From assembly GCA_030765625.1 (NCBI GenBank), contig JAVCCF010000103.1, positions 1-47,911 on the forward strand: a stretch of 47,911 nucleotides of DNA, in the 5' to 3' direction. Source of the DNA: Candidatus Tenebribacter burtonii. GTDB lineage: Bacteria; Cloacimonadota; Cloacimonadia; Cloacimonadales; TCS61. Positions 33,963 through 42,041 of this stretch are shown here, piece by piece. A program made the position numbers and the translations under genes. Numbering within the stretch: the stretch's first letter is position 1; each line of letters begins with the position of its first letter. Below the pieces are notes generated by a model. It saw only the letters and a list, made by a program, of their open reading frames with translations. It made no database searches and was not told the DNA's origin.

Positions 33963-34292
33963 TCACCTGGTTAGTGCTTCGGCCGAAGGGACAATATAAT
34001 CAATCAAGCGGAAGGTCTTTTTCTTGTTGTTGAATTTTATATTGTGTATATTATCATTATCGGCTGGGAAGAACATATCCAGATTTTGTGAAGCAAGCCT
34101 TTGAATACGGTCGCGGGAACTAAGTTTGCTATTCAAGGTTATATGTTCTAAATTATCAACTTTCTGAGCTTGATAAAGTTCCCGGAAATCATCTAATTGG
34201 CGTCCATAAACTATGATCTTGTGTTTATTATTATAATGACAAAATATTGAAACTACTATTAAAAATGTGATAATAATAATTTTCCAGTTCAT
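33963..34292 (-). CDS. ftsL: Cell division protein FtsL (probable)
   Basis: This 109-residue single-pass protein has a cytoplasmic MNWK, a membrane segment (IIIITFLIVVSIFC, about 5-19) and a periplasmic coiled-coil-prone region (about 25-75, VYGRQLDDFRELYQAQKVDN). Sequence identity in FtsL is always low; position between rsmH and ftsI and topology support it. SKLSSRDRIQRLASQNLDM matches the conserved 'S..RIE..A...LGM' region near the end of the coil. Its ATG overlaps the rsmH stop (ATGA). Confidence 0.82.
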   Translation of the reverse strand: MNWKIIIITFLIVVSIFCHYNNKHKIIVYGRQLDDFRELYQAQKVDNLEHITLNSKLSSRDRIQRLASQNLDMFFPADNDNIHNIKFNNKKKTFRLIDYIVPSAEALTR

Positions 34293-35221
34293 GAAACCTC
34301 CTTCTTTTGAGCGATTCTAAGTTTTGCGCTTCTGGCACGCGGATTATTTTCTATTTCTATTGTTGTTGGAACGATAGGTTTCCTTGATATAATTTTTAAA
34401 GTTGATACTTTATCACAAACACATATTGGAAATTCAGGTGGGCAGATGCACGATTTAGCTTCATATTTGAAAATGTTCTTAACAATTCTGTCTTCTAAGC
34501 TATGATAAGCAATAACTACAATTCTACCACCGGGATTCAAAATCTTAATTGAGTCATTTAAGGCTATTTCCAAAACTTCCATTTCTTTATTGATGTAGAT
34601 CCGCAAAGCTTGGAATATCCTCGCTTTGGCTTTAATGCTCTTTTTGGAAATTATAGAATTCTCGATTATTTTAGATAACTGTAGAGTTGTTTGAATTTCT
34701 TTTTTTGATCTTTCCAGAATAATACTATTGGCAATCCTGCCAGCTTCTTTCTCTTCACCAAATTCACGAAATATTTTTGCAAGTTCTTCAAATGAGTAAG
34801 TATTAACAATATCTGCTGCTGTAAGAACAGAATCTTGATCCATTCTCATGTTCAAATTTCCATCACCACTAAAACTGAAGCCGCGAGCAGGATCATTGAT
34901 TTGATGTGATGAAACACCAAGATCAAAAAGTATGCCATCAACCTTTTTTATTCTTTCAAGAGCAAGACAGGTTCTAATGTTGGCAAAATTTTCTTTAATC
35001 ATAATAAATTTTTCAGGATACTTTTCCGTTAAGATTTTACTTTGCTCTATGGAATCGGGATCCTGATCAAAACCGAATAACTTAATATCTTTTCCACTTT
35101 CCAGTATTTTTTTGGAATGTCCTCCGCCTCCGAAGGTTGCATCTACATAAATTTTGCCATCCTGCAGATCCAGTGCTTCAAGACATTCAGATAATAATAC
35201 GGGAACGTGGTATTCTTTCAC
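34289..35221 (-). CDS. rsmH: 16S rRNA (cytosine1402-N4)-methyltransferase RsmH
   Basis: RsmH (MraW) methylates C1402 in the decoding centre of 16S rRNA using SAM. The 310-residue protein has YHVPVLLSECLEALDLQDG, the SAM-binding VDATFGGGGHSKKILESG, the FDLGVSSHQINDPARGFSF block, and VVIAYHSLEDRIVKNIFK. The start is GTG at 35221, sharing its G with the TAG stop of mraZ (TAGTG). The TGA stop overlaps ftsL, proving UGA is a normal stop codon here. Confidence 0.97.
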   Translation of the reverse strand: MKEYHVPVLLSECLEALDLQDGKIYVDATFGGGGHSKKILESGKDIKLFGFDQDPDSIEQSKILTEKYPEKFIMIKENFANIRTCLALERIKKVDGILFDLGVSSHQINDPARGFSFSGDGNLNMRMDQDSVLTAADIVNTYSFEELAKIFREFGEEKEAGRIANSIILERSKKEIQTTLQLSKIIENSIISKKSIKAKARIFQALRIYINKEMEVLEIALNDSIKILNPGGRIVVIAYHSLEDRIVKNIFKYEAKSCICPPEFPICVCDKVSTLKIISRKPIVPTTIEIENNPRARSAKLRIAQKKEVS

Positions 35222-35661
35222 TATTGATAATCCATAGAATTAAATAATTTCCTGTGTTCTTCCAAACGTTTCTGACGGAATTGCTCGTAATTTTCCGGAC
35301 TCCAAACAGAAATGTAATTTCCCGAACCTTTTATGATCACTTTATCTTTGATATTAGCGATCTCTAAAAGTTCAGTACCAATTTTTATCCTGCCGTTCTT
35401 TTCAATTTTCTGCTCGGATGAAGCAAATGTACGTAAATTAGAAAGCAGTTGTTTATCACGGTCGATACCGTTTTTTAGTTTATCTATTTTTTCATTCCAG
35501 TTATCCAGTGGATATATGGCAATATCAGTATTTGGTCCCAGCGTTATTATAACAGTTTGCTTTATCTGCGGATTAAATTTCTTCTTGAAAACGGCAGGAA
35601 TAGTGATCCATTTAAGCTTATTAACCGAATTCCTGAAAGTACCTAAGAATTCACCGGACAT
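35221..35661 (-). CDS. mraZ: Transcriptional regulator MraZ
   Basis: MraZ is a DNA-binding protein with two AbrB-like halves that regulates the dcw cluster, including itself. The 146-residue form starts at 35661, where AAGGAGG lies 8 nt upstream; a longer frame to 35760 is not supported. Halves: MSGEFLGTFRNSVNKLKWIT (first SpoVT/AbrB fold) and EKNGRIKIGTELLEIANIKD (second), each with the D/E-x-x-R-x-x-I-P-like pattern. It heads the cluster. Periodic TGAG repeats upstream are candidate binding boxes. Confidence 0.95.
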   Translation of the reverse strand: MSGEFLGTFRNSVNKLKWITIPAVFKKKFNPQIKQTVIITLGPNTDIAIYPLDNWNEKIDKLKNGIDRDKQLLSNLRTFASSEQKIEKNGRIKIGTELLEIANIKDKVIIKGSGNYISVWSPENYEQFRQKRLEEHRKLFNSMDYQ

Positions 35662-35871
35662 CACAACCTCCTTGTCTTTGAGAATAAGATTTTGCAAAAT
35701 ATAAAAAACTTTTGTATTTCTGAGGATGATCTTACATAGGCATTCGACGAAGAATCCCATTATAAGCGGAGATTTCTCCTGAGAACAACATGTAAGATTC
35801 GTCCAGCCTTCGCTTCACCAGCTTTGGCTTGGCAAGAAGGCTAACAAAGACACTCTATTATGTAAAAACCA
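35662..35871. other. mraZ leader region with a dispersed repeat
   Basis: This 210-bp stretch separates mraZ from the TGAG repeat. At 35810-35845 it carries CCAGCCTTCGCTT and GGCTTGGCAAGAAGG, close to sequence at 12691-12730. No gene is visible; the frame extending mraZ upstream into it has no ribosome binding site. Confidence 0.4.
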
Positions 35872-35922
35872 ATTTTGAGAAAAAATGAGAATATTTGAGA
35901 ACTTCTGAGTCAAACGTGAGAT
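35872..35922 (-). promoter_or_regulatory. Candidate MraZ box: TGAG direct repeats with 10-bp period
   Basis: On the plus strand TGAG occurs at 35876, 35886, 35896 and 35906 (exactly 10 bp apart; the first three are TGAGA) with a fifth at 35917. Known MraZ boxes are short direct repeats with 10-bp period, for example TGGGA-N5 three times in E. coli. A TTGACT (-35-like) lies on the minus strand at about 35911-35916, so repeats overlap the likely promoter of the cluster. Confidence 0.62.
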
Positions 35923-36003
35923 ATTTCTTGGGAGAGTCAAGTTTTTTTTGAGTAGTTATGAGTTTTTATTATATTTATTTAAATATATGTTATAGTTAAT
36001 GTT

Positions 36004-36092
36004 ACTAAATATTTTTTTAACTTGACTCAAATCCATTAAAAACAGCTTTTTAAATGTGAACTATAAATTGATAATTAATATCGTAACTTGCA
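36004..36092. repeat. ~89-bp direct repeat, copy 1
   Basis: Matches 38943-39030 with only a handful of differences. Shared blocks include ACTAAATATTTTTTTA, CTTGACTCAAATCCAT, ACAGCTTTTTAAATGTGAAC and AATTGATAATTAATATCG. It contains no ORF. The copies are 2.9 kb apart and enclose the HD-GYP gene. Confidence 0.85.
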
Positions 36093-36702
36093 TATAATTT
36101 ATAATATAATTCATATTATTCGTTTATTTTTTTTCAAAACTGAAATTTTGCAAACTCAAATTTAGATTCCAACTCGTGGTCGAACTCGTGCAAGGAGAGG
36201 AGAAAAGGTGTAAGTTAAAGTGTGTTTTCTCCATTTCATTCCGAAAGTCTCACTACTGTTCTCATCAATTCAGTTATAAGTTGTATCCGTGTCTTTTTGT
36301 GTTAGTTTCTTCTCGTAATTTGAAATTCGTAATTTATAAAACCGATGTGTTTTGATTCGCAAAGCCAAATCTTGTTTTAATTTCGTTTGCTTGCTCCGCT
36401 CACAAGTCGAAGTATAAATGGCACGCCAGAGAGGACTCGAACCCCAAATAATCTTGACAATATTGTTTATTAGAATTTAATGAATACATGAGTTTATATA
36501 AAAAATTAAAATATCATTCACTTACTGATGCAACCGAAAGTCTCGGTGATGTTTAATTAATAAAAGATACATTTATTTCATTTCAGAAGTATTTGTATAA
36601 TCTATGAGCTACATTATGAAACCAAAAATGAAATACTCAGTTGGAAAAAATAATTAATGATGAATTATTTATTTTGAAGCTTATGAGAAAAAGGAAAGTT
36701 TT
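36093..36702. other. Gene-poor region upstream of the HD-GYP gene
   Basis: No protein-coding frame is convincing. The region contains the tRNA 3' remnant described separately, a small hairpin ACCGA-AAGTC-TCGGT (about 36527-36541), and two ACTCGTG words near 36172-36189. I looked for a cyclic-di-GMP riboswitch in front of the HD-GYP gene and did not find its conserved elements. Confidence 0.4.
36419..36446 (-). pseudogene. tRNA 3'-end remnant (T-loop and acceptor end only)
   Basis: The minus strand reads TGGGGTTCGAGTCCTCTCTGGCGTGCCA (written here as TGGGG-TTCGAGT-CCTCT and CTGGCGTGCCA): a T-loop, four of five T-stem pairs, a 3' acceptor strand and CCA. Upstream on the minus strand no anticodon or D arm follows; the sequence becomes A/T-rich non-tRNA DNA. 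Such 3' ends are typical attachment-site scars left by elements that integrate into tRNA genes. Confidence 0.55.
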
Positions 36703-38088
36703 GTGGTAAAAGTTAGAAACAGGATCCCGAAATTTAAAGAGATGGATATGAGTGTATTTACACTTAGATTTAAGAGTGATCTTGAGAAAAAATTCGTCTA
36801 TGACTATTATAAAAAATCTATCTATCAGGTTCGAATATCTTTCTTCCTAGCGGTTTTATTATACGGTTTCTTTGGAATATTAGATATGCATCTTGCTGTC
36901 GAATTGCGCAATCTGATGTGGCTTATCAGATTTTGTGTAATTATGCCGATAGGATTTCTGGTTATCATAACTTCATACGCACCAGATTTTGATAAATACC
37001 GCGATATTACTATGGCTTTTACGATGATCTTATTTGCTATCGGGATCTTGCTAATGACCATCATTACACCTAAACCGGTAGATTTTGCATATTACGCAAT
37101 CTTGATGGTTACATTTGTTTTTGTCTATACATTAATTGGCATTCGTTTCATTTCTGCAACTCTAACAGGAATGATTATATTACTTTGCTATGAAGTCACT
37201 GCAATATTAATTTTAAACTCACCAATGACAGTTGTGGTAAGGAACAATTTTATTTTTATTAGCACAAATATTATAGGAATATTTGCAGCATACAGCATAG
37301 AATTTTACTCTCGCCGTGATTTTTTTATTACAAAGATCTTTGAATATAACCAGCAGGAAATGTTTAAACTTAATGAAGAATTAGAAGATCGGATAAGGGA
37401 GCAGACAGCAGAACTTATTAAGACGAATAAAGGTCTTATTAAAGAAATAAAATCCAGGGTAGACATTGAGGATAAGCTGCGTTCTACAAATATAAAATTG
37501 AATAAGTTGTTAAATGATACAATTACCGGACTCGTCTCAGCTATCGAATATAGAGACCCCTATACTGCTGGACATCAAAGAAAAGTTACCCAGTTGGCAG
37601 TTTCAATTGCACAGGAGATGAGACTTAGCAAAGATGAACAGGACTGCATTCGTATTGCTGCAATGATACATGATGTTGGGAAAATATATATTCCTGTTGA
37701 GATCCTCAGTAAGCCAGGTATAGTTAGCCATCACGAACTTGAATTGATGCAAAACCATCCACAGGCAGGTTATGATATTTTAAAAGAAATCGATTTTCCA
37801 TGGCCGGTTGCGAAGATTGTTCTTCATCATCATGAACGGTTAGATGGCTCTGGATATCCAAATGGTTTAAAAGGTGAGGATATTTTATTAGAAGCAAAAG
37901 TAATCTCTGTAGCAGATGTTATGGAAGCCATGTCTAATCGCCGTCCATATAGACCTTCTCTGGGAGTTGAAAAAGCACTGGAAGAACTAGAAAAAAACAA
38001 AGGAAAACTTTACGATACGAATATTGTGGAAACCTGTATTAAACTATTCAAAGAAGATAATTTTAAGTTTGAAGAAAAAAGCAATTAG
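36703..38088 (+). CDS. Membrane HD-GYP domain protein (cyclic-di-GMP phosphodiesterase)
   Basis: The 461-residue protein starts at GTG 36703 (AAGGAAAG upstream). Six membrane segments occupy about residues 45-215, then a coiled coil (about 225-270, LEDRIREQTAELIKTNKGLI). The HD-GYP domain runs from about 275 to the end. It has the metal-binding HD in MIHDVGKIYIP, further His in NHPQAGYDIL and LHHHERLDGSGYPNGLKG (the HHE..DGSGYP core), and ISVADVMEAMSNRRPYRP. The complete motif set predicts hydrolysis of cyclic-di-GMP in response to a membrane or envelope signal. There is no response-regulator domain. It stands alone between non-coding stretches. Confidence 0.92.
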   Translation: MVKVRNRIPKFKEMDMSVFTLRFKSDLEKKFVYDYYKKSIYQVRISFFLAVLLYGFFGILDMHLAVELRNLMWLIRFCVIMPIGFLVIITSYAPDFDKYRDITMAFTMILFAIGILLMTIITPKPVDFAYYAILMVTFVFVYTLIGIRFISATLTGMIILLCYEVTAILILNSPMTVVVRNNFIFISTNIIGIFAAYSIEFYSRRDFFITKIFEYNQQEMFKLNEELEDRIREQTAELIKTNKGLIKEIKSRVDIEDKLRSTNIKLNKLLNDTITGLVSAIEYRDPYTAGHQRKVTQLAVSIAQEMRLSKDEQDCIRIAAMIHDVGKIYIPVEILSKPGIVSHHELELMQNHPQAGYDILKEIDFPWPVAKIVLHHHERLDGSGYPNGLKGEDILLEAKVISVADVMEAMSNRRPYRPSLGVEKALEELEKNKGKLYDTNIVETCIKLFKEDNFKFEEKSN

Positions 38089-38942
38089 TAATTGTAATAT
38101 ACTAAATAAATACATCATTATATGTATTTAAAAACTATTTCAGGTAATATTGTCAATTTTGTTATGCCTGTATAAAAAAAAGAAACCTATAAATGCTTAA
38201 ATATTACAAAGAAATAAGGTCATTCAAGCTTACTGGAGATAAATTTAATATAGATCTTACTACTGGTAGAAATACATTAATCAAAATGGAAGAATTTAAA
38301 GCACTCCAGTAAGCAATTGTAGAATCTTTTAATATAAAGGTTCCCAGAGCAAAATCATTAACAAATGTTTTTTTGCAATATTTCCTGTTTTCAAGTCTTA
38401 TAAGAGCGCCACTATTTGTAAGATTTTAAATAATAGATTGTAAATTACTATATTTGTGTTTGAACAAATCGGAGATAAAATCCGTTGAAAATATCTCAAT
38501 TTCCTGATCTGTTACAATTTATTTTATTAGTGCAAATAATAATATCCTTGACTTTTAGTTTATATTATTTTCTTCATAATTTAATAGTAAAATAAACATT
38601 AAGGAATCACTATGGACAAGTTAATAAAACGGATAAGAGAATTCTCCCTGAAAAGGATTCCGAGAGTGATGGTGGTGTTATCGGAGCAATTATCGGTGTT
38701 GCATTTTCGCTTCTCTTCTCCTAATGATTCGATAGATAATATTCATTTCATTTAATAGAAATAAAACTCCAAACTATAAAAATGACAAACCCGTGCAACA
38801 ATTCCATTCTTAATAAAATGACAAACCTGCCGCAAGTGTCGTTAGTCACCTAAGTCGTTTTAATATTAAAGAGTTAATTTCGTTTTTGTCCCAGCTTGTT
38901 TTATGACAAACCACTAGCCACCCCATAATATTATTGATCTTA
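38089..38942. other. Gene-poor region with remnants and short repeats
   Basis: A weak hairpin (TAAATACAT...ATGTATTTA, about 38105-38130) follows the HD-GYP gene. Three copies of ATGACAAACC occur at 38782, 38818 and 38903. A frame ending 38723 reads DGGVIGAIIGVAFSLLFS, a glycine-zipper membrane helix, but has no start codon. The stretch looks like decayed DNA. Confidence 0.4.
38193..38312 (+). pseudogene. Possible gene remnant, 39 codons, readable beyond its stop
   Basis: The ATG at 38193 opens MLKYYKEIRSFKLTGDKFNI and more, ending TAA at 38310-38312. The same frame continues AIVESFNIKVPRAKSLTNVF to a TAA near 38428. Composition is protein-like but no family is recognised and no ribosome binding site is clear. 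Probably the remains of a small gene. Confidence 0.25.
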
Positions 38943-39030
38943 ACTAAATATTTTTTTATCTTGACTCAAATCCATGAAAACAGCTTTTTAAATGTGAACT
39001 AAAAATTGATAATTAATATCGCAACTTGCA
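38943..39030. repeat. ~89-bp direct repeat, copy 2
   Basis: Second copy of the repeat at 36004-36092, with one single-base length difference in ATCCAT(T)A/GAAAACAG and a few substitutions. Here it ends directly at GGAGTAG, the ribosome binding site of a 25-codon ORF. Confidence 0.85.
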
Positions 39031-39040
39031 GGAGTAGAAA

Positions 39041-39118
39041 ATGATAATCGTGATTCCCAAACATTCGGATGTTGTCTTGCTGGGATCACTTTATTTAGTA
39101 GTGAGGAGAGTGGAGTAG
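39041..39118 (+). CDS. Short ORF ahead of the membrane-protein pair (possible leader)
   Basis: ATG at 39041 follows GGAGTAG by 4 nt and opens 25 codons (MIIVIPKHSDVVLLGSLYLV, then VRRVE) to TAG at 39116. The next gene starts two bases later with GTG, so translation of the two is likely coupled. The peptide is hydrophobic in the middle. It may be a leader peptide, a remnant, or a coincidence. Confidence 0.4.
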   Translation: MIIVIPKHSDVVLLGSLYLVVRRVE

Positions 39119-39120
39119 GG

Positions 39121-39936
39121 GTGGATTGGAGAACATTTATTTATTCAGCACTCATTATAATTCCTCCATTATTCATATTAGTTGAATGGAGAGTAGAAAA
39201 ACATAAAAGTTTGATTAAGGCTGTATTCCTAATAATATGGATCATAACTGGTATATTTTCTACTGTTCAATATTTTTCAGATAATACAACTATGAGTCAA
39301 CAAATAGATACAATTGACTCTTTGAATGTAATTGCAAAAAATTCAGAGACAAAACTAGATAGTATACATAAAGCTATTATCAGTTTAGATAAAATGAAGT
39401 TTTCTGATCTTTCTTTAGCTGAAGCTATGGCTCTTTTAGGCCAAGAGTATGTTGAATTAAAGAAAGAGATTACTGAGGTTGAAAAAAAAACTGAATATTT
39501 AAAAGATCGTGATAGATTTGTTCCTTTATCTCAATCTAAAACAGAACAATTTATAAAAAGTTATGAGAATTTTTCTGATGAATTTAAAAAAACATTTCAA
39601 ATCGTTTTATTTAATAAAAAAAATAATTACAATACCACTGAGTTTGTATATGAATTACAAAGGCTTTTAAAACATGCTGGTTTTAATAATGTGAAAAATG
39701 AATGGGGAACTAATCATGTCAGTGGTAAGGTAACAGGTACAATTGTATGTTATTGTGATATTCAATATGTTGACTTGACTAAACAATTTCTAAATATTCT
39801 AGGTCAAAATCTTATTAATTTTAAAACTAGAAATATATTCCAAATCAAACCACAAAAAAATAGAGGGAAGAATATAGAACTTGATATTAGGGATGACCCT
39901 TATTTTGACAAGAATGGAGTCATTTCTTATGAGTAA
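39121..39936 (+). CDS. Two-helix membrane protein with cytoplasmic coiled coil, unknown function
   Basis: GTG at 39121 (GGAGTAGGG just upstream) opens 271 codons. Two membrane segments lie at about 6-23 and 33-53 with a short basic loop between. A coiled-coil region follows (about 58-135; heptad-like LSLAEAMALLGQEYVELKKE). A compact C-terminal domain covers about 140-271 (FVYELQRLLKHAGFNNVKNE, GKVTGTIVCYCDIQYVDLTK). The C-terminal part resembles a sensory or nucleotide-sensing alpha/beta domain only in general composition; I cannot name the family. It is followed after 15 nt by another small membrane protein, so the two form an operon. Confidence 0.65.
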   Translation: MDWRTFIYSALIIIPPLFILVEWRVEKHKSLIKAVFLIIWIITGIFSTVQYFSDNTTMSQQIDTIDSLNVIAKNSETKLDSIHKAIISLDKMKFSDLSLAEAMALLGQEYVELKKEITEVEKKTEYLKDRDRFVPLSQSKTEQFIKSYENFSDEFKKTFQIVLFNKKNNYNTTEFVYELQRLLKHAGFNNVKNEWGTNHVSGKVTGTIVCYCDIQYVDLTKQFLNILGQNLINFKTRNIFQIKPQKNRGKNIELDIRDDPYFDKNGVISYE

Positions 39937-39951
39937 CTTTAGGAGAAGGCT

Positions 39952-40554
39952 GTGATTGATACTTTAACAGTTGTTACAAATTCTATTCCAGATACACTTA
40001 GAATAGTATTAAGCACTTCAGATAAACCCAGCTTTTGGATCCAATATTCACCACTGTTAGTTGCAGTACTAATTGTTGTAATATCTTCTTCAATAAATCT
40101 TTTTATTGCTGCAAAACAAAGGAAAGTCACTGAGAAACAGATTAAAGAAAATAAGGAAATTGAAGAGAAGAAGAGAGTAGAAACAAGAGAAATTGAAGAA
40201 AAGAAAATAAAGTCAGATTTGATACATAAAGATAAACAAAATTGGAGAAAGGAAGTTAGGATTATATTATACAACCTATTTGTTCTTATGGATAATATGA
40301 TATCTAAAAATCCAAATAAAATGGTTCTCTATAATGATGATTTAACAAATCTATTTAATCTTCATGCTAAGTTACAGTTATATTTCAATTTAGATAATAA
40401 ATTACATAAAAAATTGTTAGATCATATTCATAGTATCTCAGAAACAGAGGAACAGGAAAGAGATAGAGATTTTATGGTGAATTATATAGCAATGACTCGA
40501 AAAACAAGTTATGAAATCATAAAAGATATTAATGAGAGTATATGTGATATATGA
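39952..40554 (+). CDS. Single-pass membrane protein with charged coiled coil, unknown function
   Basis: GTG at 39952 has AGGAG 7 nt upstream. The 200-residue product has one membrane segment (about 28-50, FWIQYSPLLVAVLIVVISSS), a highly charged helix (about 55-100, Lys/Glu-rich), and a helical C-terminal domain starting KDKQNWRKEVRIILYNLFVL. The plan of an N-terminal WxQY-type membrane helix, charged linker and K.R..W...R domain recalls small proteins often seen in mobile or defence-associated DNA. That is an impression, not an assignment. It is the second gene of a pair with 39121. Confidence 0.62.
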   Translation: MIDTLTVVTNSIPDTLRIVLSTSDKPSFWIQYSPLLVAVLIVVISSSINLFIAAKQRKVTEKQIKENKEIEEKKRVETREIEEKKIKSDLIHKDKQNWRKEVRIILYNLFVLMDNMISKNPNKMVLYNDDLTNLFNLHAKLQLYFNLDNKLHKKLLDHIHSISETEEQERDRDFMVNYIAMTRKTSYEIIKDINESICDI

Positions 40555-40660
40555 AAAGATTAAGCTTCACAATCCTCGAACTCCGAAATGATCAGAATTA
40601 TGATAGATTAATAAGAGAGTGATGAAGCGTGGAACATTTAATTAAAATTTGGAGGGAATA

Positions 40661-41983
40661 ATGAAAAATGTAATATGTTTTATAATTTTAAGTTCTCTGA
40701 TAAATTTATCTGCAATAATAATAAATATTCCAGAAGATTTTGATTCAATACAAGAGGGATTAAATTTTGCATCTGCAGGTGACACCATTTTGGTAGCTGA
40801 AGGGATCTATTTTGAAAACATAATTTGGCCAGATATTGAAGACATCAAAGTTATCGGAGTAAGTCGTGAATCAACTATTATTGATGGAAACTATGTAAAT
40901 CGAGTAATAGATTTCGATAATGATTACAACATAATTGATGAAAATACTCTTTTAAAAAATTTAACAATTAGAAATGGATTTACCCAAGGAGGCGGTGCCG
41001 GAATCTTTTATCATAATTCTAAACCAAGTTTGATAAATCTGATAATTACCAATAATGAATCTGTTTTTAGGGGTGGTGGTATAATGTGTTTTAATTATTC
41101 ACACACTATCATCGAAAATGTAATATTTTCTAATAATACAGCATCAGAAGGTGGAGCTATCAATTGCGATTTTTCATCTAACGCACTTTTAATAAATTGT
41201 AAATTATTAGATAACATTTCAGAAAGTTGTGGTGGTGGTATCGTTGCTCAAGGCGGATCAAATATAGATGTGTATAATACATTGATTTACAATAACAGTG
41301 CAACTTATGGTGGTGCAGTTATTACAGGTGAGAAAGGTACTGTTGACTTAATTAATTGTACTGTTGTAGCCAATAATGCTTCAGAAATTGGTGGTGCTAT
41401 TTATGCGTATGGTGGTGTTGATTTGTTAAATTGTATTTTATGGGATAATTCAATTCCTGCGATTGATGGATTTGTTAGTGCTACATATTCTGATATTCAA
41501 GAAGGTTTGGTAGGAGTGGGAAATATAGATGCTATTCCTTTATTTAATGATCCCCTGAACGGTGATTATCATTTAACGGAAAATTCTCCGTGTATTGATG
41601 CCGGAGATCCAAATTCACCGCTTGATCCGGATGGAACAATTGCAGACATGGGAGCATATTTTTTTTATCAAATAAATGAAATTAATGAAAATGAAATTGA
41701 AATAAACAAATATTATCTGTCAAATTACCCAAATCCCTTTAATCCAACTACAACGATCTCTTTCTCAATTCTCGAAGAAAGTAAAATTGAATTATTCATT
41801 TATAATGTTAAGGGTCAAAAGATCAAAACACTTCTTAACGATCAAATCTCAGCTGGAGAGCATTCTATTGTATGGAATGGGGAAGATGATAACAACAAAC
41901 CTGTAAGCTCAGGTGTTTATCTTTACAGATTAAGATCTGATGAAGGTGTGTTAACTTCAAAGAAAATGTTATTTGTCAAATAG
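40661..41983 (+). CDS. Secreted right-handed beta-helix protein with PNPFNP sorting domain
   Basis: The start at 40661 is chosen because GGAGGG lies 4 nt upstream; the frame upstream of it is unsupported. The 440-residue protein has a signal peptide (MKNVICFIILSSLINLSA), then a parallel beta-helix (about 25-320) built from repeated turns such as GGGAGIFYHNSKPSLINLII, GGGIMCFNYSHTIIENVIFS and GGAINCDFSSNALLINCKLL. It ends SPCIDAGDP and PDGTIADMGAYFF, as in many choice-of-anchor/pectate-lyase-like surface proteins. A C-terminal Ig-like sorting domain (SNYPNPFNPTTTISFSI to KKMLFVK) follows. It would be exported through the outer membrane; carbohydrate binding or cleavage is possible but no catalytic site is clear. 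Confidence 0.87.
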   Translation: MKNVICFIILSSLINLSAIIINIPEDFDSIQEGLNFASAGDTILVAEGIYFENIIWPDIEDIKVIGVSRESTIIDGNYVNRVIDFDNDYNIIDENTLLKNLTIRNGFTQGGGAGIFYHNSKPSLINLIITNNESVFRGGGIMCFNYSHTIIENVIFSNNTASEGGAINCDFSSNALLINCKLLDNISESCGGGIVAQGGSNIDVYNTLIYNNSATYGGAVITGEKGTVDLINCTVVANNASEIGGAIYAYGGVDLLNCILWDNSIPAIDGFVSATYSDIQEGLVGVGNIDAIPLFNDPLNGDYHLTENSPCIDAGDPNSPLDPDGTIADMGAYFFYQINEINENEIEINKYYLSNYPNPFNPTTTISFSILEESKIELFIYNVKGQKIKTLLNDQISAGEHSIVWNGEDDNNKPVSSGVYLYRLRSDEGVLTSKKMLFVK

Positions 41984-42041
41984 TGATAGTATTTCACTAT
42001 CTTTAAATCGTTAATCCATAAAAACACAGGAAGTTATAGTT

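Noticed and set aside
18077-34000. Antisense frames throughout the dcw cluster
   Set aside because: All lie opposite strongly conserved division and cell wall genes and show no features of their own.
35662-35760. N-terminal extension of MraZ
   Set aside because: The extension is not MraZ-like and the strong AAGGAGG lies inside it, just before the internal ATG at 35661.
35872-35922. CRISPR-like repeat array
   Set aside because: The repeat unit is only 4-6 bp at 10-bp spacing in front of mraZ; there are no spacers of CRISPR size and no cas genes.
36480-36702. Cyclic-di-GMP riboswitch upstream of the HD-GYP gene
   Set aside because: The ACCGA...TCGGT hairpin is there, but the conserved GEMM core and tetraloop-receptor elements are not.
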